Part shown: positions 1 through 9,811 of the stretch, piece after piece
Layout of the letters: every line of letters starts with the position of its first letter
How positions within the stretch are numbered: position 1 is the first letter of the stretch
NCBI RefSeq assembly: GCF_004295345.1
Contig: NZ_CP036200.1
Coordinates: 1,612,001 to 1,676,000, forward strand
DNA: 64,000 nt
Reading direction: 5' to 3'
Source: Shewanella maritima
GTDB lineage: Bacteria; Pseudomonadota; Gammaproteobacteria; Enterobacterales; Shewanellaceae
The notes under the pieces: model-generated
Seen by the model: only the letters and a program-made list of their open reading frames with translations
Told to the model about the DNA's origin: nothing
Databases searched by the model: none
Translations under genes and position numbers: made by a program

Positions 1-684
1 ATTAAATTAATCCACAGCGACCACGCTACGCTTGAAGAGATTAACTCGATCCTTGAAGAGTACCAACAAAGCTGCCAGCTGATTGTTAACAATATTACCC
101 GTGCAAGTAGCTTGATCCAAAAATTCAAAACCGTCGCAGCTGAGCAAAGTAATGAGAAAAACACTGAATTCAACCTCAAACAACAACTCACAGATATTGC
201 TGAGTCGACACAAATTATGTTCTCGCCTCAAGACGTAGAAATTGGTATTAATGCTAACCAGGATCTGTGGGTGAGTAGTAATCAAAGCTTACTGAATCAA
301 ATCTTTAGTAATATTTTATCGAATGCATTTACACATGCCTTTATCGGCGTCGAGATCAGCAAGATCCTAATTAACGTAGTGCAAGACGGGGACACCATAA
401 AAGTTGAGATCCAAAACAACGGTTTACCCATTCCTGAAGATGTTGCCGAACATATGTTCGAGCCATTCTTCACCACAACCAGAAACAAAGGTGGCACAGG
501 ATTAGGCCTATCAGCTGCATTTAATGCCGCAACATTGCTAAAAGGCACGATTCAATACGAAGCCGAATCATCACTTGGCGGCCCGATGTTTATTGTGTGC
601 TTTCCTAAAGGTATGGGTGACAGCGAAGATAATCAGCTGGTAAACGTTGACGGGGATACAGGTAACTTCGAGAGCTTTGAATAG
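1..684 (+). CDS. Sensor histidine kinase, C-terminal part (5' end outside window)
   Basis: The reading frame is open from base 1, so this is the 3' part of a longer gene. About 45 helical residues that look like the end of a dimerisation/coiled-coil region come first, followed by a HATPase domain. The N box (NQIFSNILSNAFTHAF), a G1-like box (IQNNGLPIP), the F box (FEPFFTTT) and the G2 box (GGTGLGL) are all visible. By family knowledge it autophosphorylates a His and passes the phosphate to a response regulator; the His and the sensor domain lie upstream of the window. The G1 motif has Asn where the adenine-contacting Asp usually sits, a variant that occurs in related kinases. A strong hairpin follows the stop codon. 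Confidence 0.88.
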   Translation: MKLIHSDHATLEEINSILEEYQQSCQLIVNNITRASSLIQKFKTVAAEQSNEKNTEFNLKQQLTDIAESTQIMFSPQDVEIGINANQDLWVSSNQSLLNQIFSNILSNAFTHAFIGVEISKILINVVQDGDTIKVEIQNNGLPIPEDVAEHMFEPFFTTTRNKGGTGLGLSAAFNAATLLKGTIQYEAESSLGGPMFIVCFPKGMGDSEDNQLVNVDGDTGNFESFE

Positions 685-771
685 TTTTGACACTCAATAA
701 GAATCGTTCGAATAAGCGGGCAAAGCTTAACGAAGCCTAGATTTCAATGAGATTAAAGTTAGAGATAGGAA

Positions 772-798
772 AAAGCCCAATGCGCAGCATTGGGCTTT
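772..798. terminator. Bidirectional intrinsic terminator between convergent genes
   Basis: A perfect 12-bp stem (AAAGCCCAATGC / GCATTGGGCTTT) with a GCA loop lies between the kinase gene (+) and tcdA (-). A and T runs at the two sides let it serve both strands. Confidence 0.85.
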
Positions 799-828
799 GT
801 CGTTTTAGCGCCTATTCACATGGCAAGT

Positions 829-1641
829 TTACTTGGCATTGTTCGCTTTTAGCGTCAGTTTATCTAATACGCGCGCAACGGCTAAGTAGCCAAACGTGCC
901 GGTAACCATAGTGACACTACCAAAACCTGAGGCACAGTCCATCCTCGCACTGCCTTCCATGCTTGCTTTTGCTGCGCACACACTGCCATCAGACTGTGGA
1001 TAAACCAGGTGCTGGGTCGAGAATACCGCATCAACAGCAAAACGACGTTGTAGATTTTTGCTAAAGTTATAATCTTTACGCAAAATACTGCGCACTTTAG
1101 CAAGCAATGGATCTTGAATAGTTTTGGCAAGATCAGTTACCTTGATTTGACTGGGGTCAGTTTTCCCCCCAGCTCCCCCAATCGTCACTATGTTAATTTT
1201 ATTGCGCTTGCACCAGGCAATTAGGGCAGCCTTTTGCTTCACTGCGTCAATGCAATCAATCACGTAATCAATATCACCACCATTTTTGTGGCTTACAAAC
1301 AGCTCACCTAGGTTATCTAGCGTAACGAAATCTTCTATCTGATTAACCTGACATTCTGGATTAATCTCAAGAATTCGCTTAGCCATTACCTCAACTTTCG
1401 ACTGCCCTATGGTTGAGCTTAGCGCGTGTGCTTGGCGGTTAATATTGGTGACACAAATGTCATCTAAATCAATTAGGGTAATCTTGCCTATGCCGCTACG
1501 AGCCAACGACTCTGCAACCCAGGTGCCTACACCACCAATGCCAACAACACAAACGTGAGCTTGGTGAAACTCATTCAACGCAGCCTGACCATATAGACGA
1601 CCAATACCACTAAAACGATTTAAATAGGCAGAAGAGAGCAT
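829..1641 (-). CDS. tcdA: tRNA threonylcarbamoyladenosine dehydratase TcdA
   Basis: An E1-like/ThiF-fold protein of 270 residues, close to the usual TcdA length. It carries the nucleotide-binding motif VVGIGGVGTW (about residues 32-41), the acidic DLDD (58-61) and the VTNINRQ signature (64-70). The family uses ATP to cyclise N6-threonylcarbamoyladenosine at position 37 of ANN-decoding tRNAs into its cyclic form (ct6A) and works with the CsdA/CsdE sulfur-transfer proteins, which are not nearby. It appears to be a single-gene unit, convergent with the kinase gene and sharing its terminator. Confidence 0.93.
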   Translation of the reverse strand: MLSSAYLNRFSGIGRLYGQAALNEFHQAHVCVVGIGGVGTWVAESLARSGIGKITLIDLDDICVTNINRQAHALSSTIGQSKVEVMAKRILEINPECQVNQIEDFVTLDNLGELFVSHKNGGDIDYVIDCIDAVKQKAALIAWCKRNKINIVTIGGAGGKTDPSQIKVTDLAKTIQDPLLAKVRSILRKDYNFSKNLQRRFAVDAVFSTQHLVYPQSDGSVCAAKASMEGSARMDCASGFGSVTMVTGTFGYLAVARVLDKLTLKANNAK

Positions 1642-2399
1642 GAAAACCCCAAAGCTAAAAATTGACGGCGAATTTTATATCAATTGTGACAAATAGCGAA
1701 GCACTTCTGGCTAACTGAATTCATCTAAACTAACCGTGACAACTCAGCTTTTAACTCGTTGCTTGAATGCTAACCTTAGCAACCTAAATCCCCCAAATTG
1801 GAATATACGACGTTATCCAATTTTAAGCTTCTAACCCATTAATTAATGGCAAGTTTCATATGCACCAAACACAGGTGTCAGCAACTTTCTCAATTCAAAA
1901 TGAGTAACTGACACTATAAAGCTACGACAAACGTGAGCAAGGTCGCACAGCATAGTCCAAACATTTGATAAATCTCACATTTAAACTAGCGTTTTAACCA
2001 AAGGAATTGTCCATTAATAAAAACACCCCCAATGCAATTGCGTCACAAAACAAGATCTCACGAACAACAACCAGCAAACAAAACCTTAACATCAAGCTGA
2101 TTTTATTGAAAAAAACTATAAAACCACAGCAAGTAGCGCATTAATCACTAAAAATAAACACCCCTAAAGAGGTATAGACCTGTTTTTTAGGCATTAATTA
2201 TGTAAATGGTCGAGTTAGTCACATTTCTGCAGTTCTTAATGAACTTTGCAAAGTAAAACATGATCTAGCCCACACTATGCACCGGTTAAACCTGTAAAAA
2301 TCGCCGCAGATTGTTGCAGTAATTTTACTGTAATAACTGTTCATTTTAAAAACCATTATCGAATGGAATTAGAACATGACGTTCTTGGGAGCATAAAAG
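1642..2399. other. Long AT-rich intergenic region upstream of the porin
   Basis: These 758 bases have no credible ORF. They hold a CRP-like half-conserved palindrome (listed separately) and an inverted repeat, GTGTCAG at 1875-1881 with CTGACAC at 1908-1914. A region this long and AT-rich in front of a porin fits multi-factor regulation, but no promoter elements could be assigned with confidence. Confidence 0.6.
1964..1979. promoter_or_regulatory. Possible CRP-like binding site
   Basis: TTTGA-TAAATC-TCACA matches 9 of the 10 core positions of the CRP consensus TGTGA-N6-TCACA. It lies about 420 bp upstream of the porin start, far for direct activation, so it could be fortuitous or serve an unseen upstream promoter. 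Confidence 0.3.
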
Positions 2400-3446
2400 A
2401 TGAAAAAATCGTTAATCTCAGCATCAGTAGCATCAGTATTAACACTGGCTTCTTTCGGTGCACTGGCTGATGGTCCAAATTTCTATGGTCGCTTAGACCT
2501 ATCTGTGACGAACTCTGACACAGGTGCAACAACTCAAGAGGGAAAAGAAGGTACTGTCTTCGAGAACAACTTCTCTCACCTTGGTGTAAAAGGTAGCGAA
2601 ACTATCGCTAAAGGTTTCGACGTAATCTACCAAATGGAATTCCAAGTTGAAAACACTTCAGTTTCTTCTGACGTTTTCAAAGCTCGTAATACTTTCCTAG
2701 GTCTTAAAACAGCTGCTGGTACAGTTTTAGTTGGTCGTAACGACACTGTATTCAAGCAATCTGAAGGTGGCATCGACTTATTCGGTAACTCAAACGCTGA
2801 TATCGATCGTCTAGCTCCTGGCCAAACTCGTAGCGCAGACGGTATCTGGTACTACTCACCAAAAATTGCTGACTTAGTTACCCTAAACGCAACTTACTTA
2901 ATGACTGACAACAACCAACCAGGTGTTGACGATGCAGATACTCAATATGCATTGAGCGCAACTGTTGGTGACAAGAAGCTTAAGCAACAAAACTTCTACG
3001 TAGCTGGTGCTTACAACAAAGGTATCTCAAACATTGACGCATACCGTGGTGTTGCTCAAGTTAAACTAGGTGACTTCAAAGTTGGTGGTTTATTCCAAAA
3101 CTCTGAAAGCGTTATCGACAAAACTTTCGAAGGTAACACCTACTTTGTCAATGCTGCTTACAACCTAAACGGCGTAAACCTAAAAGCTGAATACGGTAAA
3201 GACGAATCTGGCCTAGGCAAGTACTTCGCTAACGTAAGTGGTATTAAGCCTGTTGCAGGTCAAGCAACTGAGCTAAGCGACGTAAACGTAACTAGCATTG
3301 TTGTGGGTGCTGACTACCGCATCGCTAAGTCAACACTAGTATATGGCCACTACGCAATGTACGAAGGTGACTACAAGCTTTCTGGTGCTAAAGTAGACCT
3401 AAAAGATGACAAAATCTTCACTGTAGGTGTACGTTACGACTTCTAA
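2400..3446 (+). CDS. Outer-membrane general porin (Porin_4 type)
   Basis: A 348-residue porin with a clear signal peptide (residues 1-23, cleavage after GALA before DGPNFYGRLD). Alternating beta-strand segments follow, and it ends in the C-terminal Phe (GVRYDF) recognised by the BAM outer-membrane assembly machinery. Family members form trimeric barrels for passive uptake of small hydrophilic solutes. Segments such as SHLGVKGSE, NTFLGLK and VLVGRNDT are typical of gammaproteobacterial Porin_4 proteins. An SD (GGGAG) lies 8 bases before the ATG. Codon choice is strongly biased (many GGT, CGT, AAC, TTC), which suggests high expression. The gene is monocistronic, with its own terminator. Confidence 0.93.
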   Translation: MKKSLISASVASVLTLASFGALADGPNFYGRLDLSVTNSDTGATTQEGKEGTVFENNFSHLGVKGSETIAKGFDVIYQMEFQVENTSVSSDVFKARNTFLGLKTAAGTVLVGRNDTVFKQSEGGIDLFGNSNADIDRLAPGQTRSADGIWYYSPKIADLVTLNATYLMTDNNQPGVDDADTQYALSATVGDKKLKQQNFYVAGAYNKGISNIDAYRGVAQVKLGDFKVGGLFQNSESVIDKTFEGNTYFVNAAYNLNGVNLKAEYGKDESGLGKYFANVSGIKPVAGQATELSDVNVTSIVVGADYRIAKSTLVYGHYAMYEGDYKLSGAKVDLKDDKIFTVGVRYDF

Positions 3447-3475
3447 TGATTGACGCTTAGCGTCTCATTAAAACT

Positions 3476-3501
3476 AAAGGCGACCATCTGGTCGCCTTTT
3501 T
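3476..3501 (+). terminator. Intrinsic terminator of the porin gene
   Basis: The stem AAAGGCGACCA / TGGTCGCCTTT is followed by a T run (TTTTTGTTT), 30 bases after the porin stop codon. Confidence 0.9.
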
Positions 3502-3562
3502 GTTTGCCTTAAATTTCCCAATATCTGCGCCCTTTTGCTACACAGACGCTATCAGCTACGAA

Positions 3563-4222
3563 CTAACTTTTACGAGTCAACTTATAAGTTGCTTCATTTA
3601 GCCAAGGAACGTTCTTATTCTTAAAGCGGGCATTATCTTCTAACACGTCGTCACAGCTTAATAACTCAACATCAAAATACTCAGTTAAATGCTGCTCAAT
3701 CCAGTCTGGACTCACCGCAAATGGTGGTCCTTGCAACGCAGTTTGTGGATAGTCTAGCGTCACTAGTAAACCAGATACGCCAGCAGGGATAAGCTCAGCA
3801 AGCTTTTTAGCATAATCGGCGCGCATCTCTTCAGGCCAGGCAATTAAGGCTGCGCGATCGTAAAAGCCGCCAATCGATTGCGTCACACTAGCTGGCAGGC
3901 TATATATATCACCCTGATAAAGGCTTATTTGCTCACAAGAATAATGCTGGAGCTCCCCTACCGATTCGACAGATGCTGCAAGGCTATTGTCGCTAAAAAA
4001 GTGTTCCACTGCAGTCTGATTTAGCTCACAGCCAATCACATCATGACCTTGCTCTGCCAGATAACACAAATCCAAGGTTTTACCGCACAAAGGGACAAAC
4101 ACAGCACTATTTACTGGCAGCTTGAGCTGCGACCAGAATTTAATAAGGTAGGGGTTTACTTCAGGAAGGTGGAAACCAATTTGCTGATTGTCCCACTTTT
4201 GATGCCAAAAACTCGGTTCCAT
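3563..4222 (-). CDS. tpm: Thiopurine S-methyltransferase
   Basis: A 219-residue SAM-dependent methyltransferase of the TPMT family. Visible family features are the N-terminal [14 protein letters not shown], the SAM-binding [20 protein letters not shown], and the [10 protein letters not shown] segment. The family methylates thiopurines and, in bacteria, can detoxify tellurite and selenium oxyanions. The start is placed at ATG 4222 (MEPSFW) because GGTGAG lies 7 bases upstream of it; the upstream ATG at 4237 has no SD and would add only MVRCN. It appears to be a separate unit. Confidence 0.93.
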   Translation of the reverse strand: MEPSFWHQKWDNQQIGFHLPEVNPYLIKFWSQLKLPVNSAVFVPLCGKTLDLCYLAEQGHDVIGCELNQTAVEHFFSDNSLAASVESVGELQHYSCEQISLYQGDIYSLPASVTQSIGGFYDRAALIAWPEEMRADYAKKLAELIPAGVSGLLVTLDYPQTALQGPPFAVSPDWIEQHLTEYFDVELLSCDDVLEDNARFKNKNVPWLNEATYKLTRKS

Positions 4223-4312
4223 GTTACATCTCACCATTTATAAAATATAGCGGCTACTTTAGACGCTTAAAATGGCGGATGCAACACACGCACAAATGAC
4301 TAACTGCGGGAA

Positions 4313-4654
4313 TTAACTACCTAAGACCGACTGTACTTTTCTGAGCCAGGCACAGTTATCACACTGGCAGTTTCGACGTGATAAATGGTGTGGGCTTAAG
4401 TTCGAGTCGACGAAATCAACTGCGATTAATAATTGTTGCTTGAGCTCTTCGACTGACTTTTTCTCTAACGCCACCATCTCATCATTGTGATTCATCCAAA
4501 TACACTCTTCACCTTGATGGCAATTAATGCATTGTTCATCAGCAGCATTAAAAAATACCGCATGAGGGCAATGAGTCACTTCCATCGATTGAAGAATACG
4601 TGTACGAGGAAAATCAAATAGTTGAATTAAATCAGCTTTATTGATATTCGCCAT
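4313..4654 (-). CDS. Conserved hypothetical protein with Cys motifs
   Basis: 113 residues, no signal peptide or membrane segment. Eight cysteines fall mainly in CxxC and CxC patterns (CINCHQGEEC near the middle, CQCDNCAW near the C-terminus), which suggests metal binding. No family was recognised. The SD AAGGAA lies 8 bases before the ATG. The gap of about 90 bases to tpm makes co-transcription possible. Confidence 0.75.
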   Translation of the reverse strand: MANINKADLIQLFDFPRTRILQSMEVTHCPHAVFFNAADEQCINCHQGEECIWMNHNDEMVALEKKSVEELKQQLLIAVDFVDSNLSPHHLSRRNCQCDNCAWLRKVQSVLGS

Positions 4655-4837
4655 AATTGCATTCCTTGTGACAACTTTGAGTTTGTAACTTCATATTACT
4701 GATAACTGAACAAAAAGTACTTGATGCAGGTCAAGGTTTACAGATGCAAATATTTCAGTTAGGAGCGCTTGCTAACGCCTTGCAACAAGGGTTTAATGGG
4801 GAGTTAAGGCTTAAGGATTAAAGGACGTTTACCGCCT

Positions 4838-6649
4838 GTGCAAACACCTGAATTAAAGCACTTTTATATTAATGAAGAGCAATCTATCTATCTGCTAAGG
4901 GCAGATGATGCGCGTAAACATAAAGCCTGGATCCGCCTATGTAAGCAGCAGTTGATTAAGCTCGGCTATGCCGATATTGAGTACATAGGTAAAGGCGCTT
5001 ATGGGTTTGTGTTTGCAGGCGCTAACAACCTTGGGCAATCACACGTATTTAAATTCTCCCGCCTCAGCCTTCCCCAGCATATTCAAGACAGACTGGAAGA
5101 AGAAGCCTACATGCTCAGCCTGGTCGATCACCCAAATGTCCCCAAAGCCATCAAATTTGAGCGAGTCGGCAAGCAGGGAATTATGGTGATGGAGCACGCA
5201 ATAGGTGAGGACTTAGATAAACTTTGCCTGCGTGTTGGCGCATTGCCACCAGCCATGATAATGAGCATCGCACGTCAACTTGCCAATATTCTGTTTTATC
5301 TTAGAACCGGTAAGCCTTTGGTTCATGGCGATATTAAGCCATCAAACCTTGTCTATGACGTTGACCGCGATCATTTATCACTCATCGACTGGGGTTCTGC
5401 AGTATTTGCTCAGCGTGACGAGCATGGGCGCGCGGCAGAAGATAACGTGATGGCGTTAATGTCGAGCGATCAGCACCAAACCAATGCACGCATGGGCGAT
5501 GTGTATTTTATTGGCGATGAACAGCTCAATGGCGCACTTTCAAGTCCTAGGTTTGATGAGCAAGGTGCTGCTGCAACCCTATACGCACTTGCTTCAGGAC
5601 AAATTAGTCGCTTTGGCGCTAAAGTCATCCCAGCCACCAGCATCGGCCTGCCAGTCGAGCTCGCAAAAACCCTTGATGGTATGCTCAGCGATGATCCACA
5701 AATGCGTAATCAAGCTGGCGACTACTTTTTAAAAAGCTTACGCCACAATCATCAAATTCACTTGCCTAAGCTACCTAGCAAGCCCTTGCTAGCCGCAATT
5801 CCGGTGTGGAACCAAGCTCGCACTCGGGAAATTGAAACAGTTACCTACAGCTCACGTAAAGCCTTTTTAAAAGAACTAAATGCCGATGACCCAGTTGCCA
5901 AGCTCGATGACATTCAGTTAGAAAAATACTATCGCAACTTTATGGTGGGCATGGGTGATACCGAAAAAGGCTTTATTGCAGCGGTAAGCAGACTCGCGCA
6001 CTTCCCGCTGGTAGGCGGTCTGGTTATTCACTGGCAACAAGACGGCATTTTCATCGACTCAAACTTAACAATTTACGACCCTGAAATTCGCCAGTCGTTG
6101 ATTGTCGCAGTGAATAATATGGTGACTCTAGCTCGCGGTATTAAGCGTATTGGTGTTTTCAAAGCTTGCTTTTTCAACGCTAAAGATACCTTACACTTTG
6201 AGCGTGAAAGCCCACATAGCGCATATAAAATTACCGGCGATACTATGCTGCCGTTCGAAATTGGCGATGCGCCGTTATTAGAAGATAAGTCAAAGCTGCA
6301 CTCTTACTTTGAAGATGGCCGTGACCCAGAAGAAAACCTTGAGCTACCAAAAGAGATCATTGTTGAGCTAACCCGCATTAACCAAATTCACCACACAGGC
6401 TGCATCATCTTTGAAGCACTAGACGGGCATTTAAAAATTCATAGCTATTTAAGGCTACTAAATCCACGTAAGCAAGCTGCATTTAGAGCAAGCCTCGATA
6501 GAATTTTGGCCCACGCCAGCAAAATTCAAGGTCACGGGATCGCTGGCTTTATGAAGCTGCCTTATAAAAATACCCGTGAATTTAGCCACATCGAAAGTCT
6601 GCCAGATAAGTTTTATCCCAAGAACCCAAAAGCTTTTGAGAACGAATAA
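4838..6649 (+). CDS. Atypical bacterial Ser/Thr protein kinase with large C-terminal domain
   Basis: 603 residues, cytoplasmic (no membrane segment). The N-terminal third is an Hanks-type kinase fold: Gly loop GKGAYGFV (51-58), ATP-binding Lys72 in VFKF, catalytic loop HGDIKPSN (163-170) and Mg-binding DWG (184-186). The catalytic Asp, Lys and Asn are kept, but HRD is HGD and DFG is DWG, so activity is likely yet regulation by the activation-loop Arg is not. About 300 C-terminal residues match no family I recognise. It starts at GTG with AAGGA about 12 bases upstream. It stands alone; substrates are unknown. Confidence 0.82.
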   Translation: MQTPELKHFYINEEQSIYLLRADDARKHKAWIRLCKQQLIKLGYADIEYIGKGAYGFVFAGANNLGQSHVFKFSRLSLPQHIQDRLEEEAYMLSLVDHPNVPKAIKFERVGKQGIMVMEHAIGEDLDKLCLRVGALPPAMIMSIARQLANILFYLRTGKPLVHGDIKPSNLVYDVDRDHLSLIDWGSAVFAQRDEHGRAAEDNVMALMSSDQHQTNARMGDVYFIGDEQLNGALSSPRFDEQGAAATLYALASGQISRFGAKVIPATSIGLPVELAKTLDGMLSDDPQMRNQAGDYFLKSLRHNHQIHLPKLPSKPLLAAIPVWNQARTREIETVTYSSRKAFLKELNADDPVAKLDDIQLEKYYRNFMVGMGDTEKGFIAAVSRLAHFPLVGGLVIHWQQDGIFIDSNLTIYDPEIRQSLIVAVNNMVTLARGIKRIGVFKACFFNAKDTLHFERESPHSAYKITGDTMLPFEIGDAPLLEDKSKLHSYFEDGRDPEENLELPKEIIVELTRINQIHHTGCIIFEALDGHLKIHSYLRLLNPRKQAAFRASLDRILAHASKIQGHGIAGFMKLPYKNTREFSHIESLPDKFYPKNPKAFENE

Positions 6650-6986
6650 AACCAGCTTACTTAAACAATAAACTGAAGAAGGTGGCTTTGTGTTCCCCCT
6701 AAAAGGAGGCTTTCAGTTATTTTGTATTCTCAATAGCATCTATAAGTAATGACATTTAAAGCCTTTGAAAACATGGATTTTTTCGTCGAGCCTTTTAGTC
6801 AAACAAAGGGGGTATGTGCTTGCTGCGTGCTTTAAATATCATTACATAACAGGCTCAACCTAACATGTCATGGAAACAATACAGGTAATGCCTATGATAA
6901 CCACGTACTGCAATAGGTGATTTAGGGCTGAAAATAAAAAAGACAGCTATTTAGCTGTCTTTTAGTTGTTTAATAAGGGCTATTCC
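6650..6986. other. Intergenic region between convergent genes
   Basis: 337 bases with no credible ORF. A hairpin terminator lies near the right end; nothing else was recognised. Confidence 0.6.
6938..6963. terminator. Terminator, mainly for the metalloprotease gene
   Basis: The stem AAAAGACAGCTA / TAGCTGTCTTTT is flanked by A and T runs, 24 bases beyond the stop codon of the minus-strand protease gene. Confidence 0.82.
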
Positions 6987-9380
6987 CTAGATCGGCGAGC
7001 CTGGTGGCATCTTAGCTGGTTGCTCAATTAGCTTGAATTTCGCATCCTTTAATCCCTTGGAAATGCCAAGGTATAGCCACTCATAATGCGCGGCATGATA
7101 ATCACTCGCACGTTTTGAGCGGCGCTCTAGCTGCTTCAAGATTTGTCTTAGCTTAACCAGTAACTGCCCTTTTACCGCAGGGGTAAGTTCAGGGCTATGG
7201 TAAACCTTGAGTAGCTCATTTACGGTTACTGCGTTTACTTGCATACGAATGCCTAGTTGGCTACCGCGCTTAAGCTCAGCGTACACGGTTTTAGCAAGTA
7301 GTTTATCGACTAACTTAGGTACTGAGAGCTGCTCGCTATCGTATAAATAGCTCTGATTTACGCGATTTAGGCGGGTTGGATTCACCAGCTGAGCAACGGT
7401 ATGACGACTTAGTACTTCCGCCATCGCGATAGGATCGCTAACTACCCCCAGGTTAGAAGCAAAACTCTCACGACTGCTGCGATAATTGCCAGCCTTTGGT
7501 ACCAGCGCATCGAGCACTCTAGGTGGCACATATAAGCTTTGCCACGACAAACTATCAAGTAAGGTATCTAACGCGCGTTTTTGAGCTTTAGGGTCAATGT
7601 AGCTCCAACGCAACCCTGAACCCAGTTGCTGATAACTATAATCGGTGCCGCCGATAAATTTAGCTGCCGCCTGAATTTGATAACGAGTCAGTAAGTAAAT
7701 CGGCACAAAGGTATCACTTAGCTCACCACGTGGTTGCCCTGCTAGCAAAGCATCAGCATTAAAATCTTCAATGGCTTTGCGCCTAACTTGCTCAAGCCGT
7801 GCAAGCTCTGCAACTGGGTCATTACCGTTATCCCAAAGGCTCGCATAAGCATGGCTCGCCTTTTGGCTGCGTGAGTCTGCCTCACCAATGTAGCGATAGC
7901 CTTGCGTTAGCGCATGTTGCAACAAGCTTTGCTGATTAGCTTCATCGCCATAACCAAAGGCAATAGTGTATTTATCCCACTCACCAATGCCCTCACTATA
8001 TGGCGTTGAAATATCAATTTTGCCGTCAACAATCGCGGCATAAGGATGCGGATAATCCATAACCGATGCGTTATCGTTTGTCGATGCAGCAAAGTTATGG
8101 TCAAGCCCAAGCGTGTGGCCGATTTCGTGGGCCGACAATTGACGAATACGCGCAAGCGATAAATCCATCGCCGCTTGAGATGCAGCTTCGCGGTCTTGCC
8201 AAGCTGAGGTTAAACCTCGTGCGATTAAATGATCTTGCCTGACTCGCAAACTTCCTAGCGTAACATGGCCTTTGATGATTTCACCTGTACGAGGATCGGC
8301 TATTGCTGAGCCATAAGACCAACCACGAGTGGCACGATGCACCCATTGGATCATGTTATAGCGAATATCTTGTGGATCAGCCCCTTCTGGTAGCATTTCA
8401 ACCTTAAAGCCATTGATAAACCCTGCCTCGTTAAACGCTTGCTCCCACCAGCGACCACCTTCTAATAAGGCGGTGCGAATAGGCTCTGGCGCACCAGGGT
8501 CGAGATAATAAGTAATTGGCTTAACCACTTCGCTCGGCTCAGGGCCCGGATTAACCTTCTCAAGGCGATGACGCAACAAGTAGCGCTGACGAATATCGCT
8601 CGCCACTGGCGTTGAATAATCTAAGTATTCGCCCGACAAATAACCACTCATCGGATGGTAACTACGCACCTGATAGCCAGGCTCTGGCAGCGCGATAAAC
8701 GAATAACGCATGCGCACAGACACAAAGTTAGCATCGGGCGTCACCTGCTTTACATAATCTCCCGGCTTACTTGCACTGAAGGTGAGATTGACATCCACAT
8801 CAGCATTTCGCTCAAATGACTTCACACTAGCTGGCATTAATACAGATCGCTGCGTATCTAACCTAAACGCTCCTTGCTTGGTGGCATCTAAACGCTGAGC
8901 AACGCCGTGCAAATCGTTGACTACTAAATCATTAATCGCAACCAGTGCCTTTTTGCCATCAACGACTTCACCGCGCCATAAAATCGACTCAGCAAAGGCT
9001 TGCTTAACCGCCATTTGTTCAGCGAGATTGTCAGAAGTAGCGCGATAATCCGTATTGAGCTGCTTGAGTAACACATAAGGGCCTTGGCGCTCAAATTGCA
9101 CTAAGCGAGTTTGCCCAAGCTGCCCTCTATCAAGACCAATATCATTAGAGCCAACACCATGCGGCAAGCTGGTGACCAGCAGAAAAGGTTGGTTTAGTTT
9201 ATTAACTTCAAGGTAAAGCTCACCGCTTGGGTGATAATAAAGATCTAAAAAGCCGTCGGCATGACGACTCTTTTTAATAATTTTTTGACTGTCATTTGCC
9301 GCATAGACATGTGAGGCTGGCAATGAGAAAAGTGGCGCAGAGGCCAATAGCAACGCGAGAGCTAAACTGCGTCGGTTCAT
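6987..9380 (-). CDS. Exported zinc-dependent metalloprotease (DUF5117/DUF4953-like)
   Basis: 797 residues with a signal peptide (1-27, cleavage near HVYAAND). The zinc motif HEIGHTLGLDH is at residues 418-428, fitting HExxHxxGxxH: three His ligands with Glu419 as catalytic base, as in metzincins. The flanking sequence (DLYYHPSGELYLEVNKL, YLDPGAPEPIRTALLEGG, MIQWVHRATRGWSYG) is typical of the large DUF5117/DUF5118/DUF4953 exported proteases. The SD GGGAGAA precedes the ATG. It probably acts in the periplasm or outside the cell; substrate unknown. Monocistronic. Confidence 0.87.
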   Translation of the reverse strand: MNRRSLALALLLASAPLFSLPASHVYAANDSQKIIKKSRHADGFLDLYYHPSGELYLEVNKLNQPFLLVTSLPHGVGSNDIGLDRGQLGQTRLVQFERQGPYVLLKQLNTDYRATSDNLAEQMAVKQAFAESILWRGEVVDGKKALVAINDLVVNDLHGVAQRLDATKQGAFRLDTQRSVLMPASVKSFERNADVDVNLTFSASKPGDYVKQVTPDANFVSVRMRYSFIALPEPGYQVRSYHPMSGYLSGEYLDYSTPVASDIRQRYLLRHRLEKVNPGPEPSEVVKPITYYLDPGAPEPIRTALLEGGRWWEQAFNEAGFINGFKVEMLPEGADPQDIRYNMIQWVHRATRGWSYGSAIADPRTGEIIKGHVTLGSLRVRQDHLIARGLTSAWQDREAASQAAMDLSLARIRQLSAHEIGHTLGLDHNFAASTNDNASVMDYPHPYAAIVDGKIDISTPYSEGIGEWDKYTIAFGYGDEANQQSLLQHALTQGYRYIGEADSRSQKASHAYASLWDNGNDPVAELARLEQVRRKAIEDFNADALLAGQPRGELSDTFVPIYLLTRYQIQAAAKFIGGTDYSYQQLGSGLRWSYIDPKAQKRALDTLLDSLSWQSLYVPPRVLDALVPKAGNYRSSRESFASNLGVVSDPIAMAEVLSRHTVAQLVNPTRLNRVNQSYLYDSEQLSVPKLVDKLLAKTVYAELKRGSQLGIRMQVNAVTVNELLKVYHSPELTPAVKGQLLVKLRQILKQLERRSKRASDYHAAHYEWLYLGISKGLKDAKFKLIEQPAKMPPGSPI

Positions 9381-9811
9381 GATATTCTCCCTATCCCCTA
9401 GTTAATGCACTTGCTAAGCAGTTATTAGTTCTCGGCTAAATAACTGCTAGCTAAAATTTGTTAATTAACTAGGTTGATTGCGTCATTATTTTTGTTCGAT
9501 TAGCGATCAATGAATAAGGTATCAAACCATGCTACGAATACAATAAAAACATCACTTATTGATAACAATCTTGCCATTACTGCGCTTGGTAAAATGATAA
9601 ATATGAATGGTTATATGACGTAGATCTACAAAAACGCCTAAACAGGTTTAGTCACCAGTAATATCTCCCCACAAACCACAGAAGAAATAAGCCAGAAACA
9701 TAATTCTAGTGAGAGCGGTACCTATCCAACAAATATTAACTTAACGGTAAAACTGAAATAAGTTCGAAAAAATAATCAGAATGTCGTACCAAGCAGTATC
9801 GATTTACTAGA
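9381..9811. other. AT-rich intergenic region
   Basis: 431 bases between two minus-strand genes, with no convincing ORF. It should contain the protease promoter, but no -35/-10 pair stands out. Confidence 0.5.
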
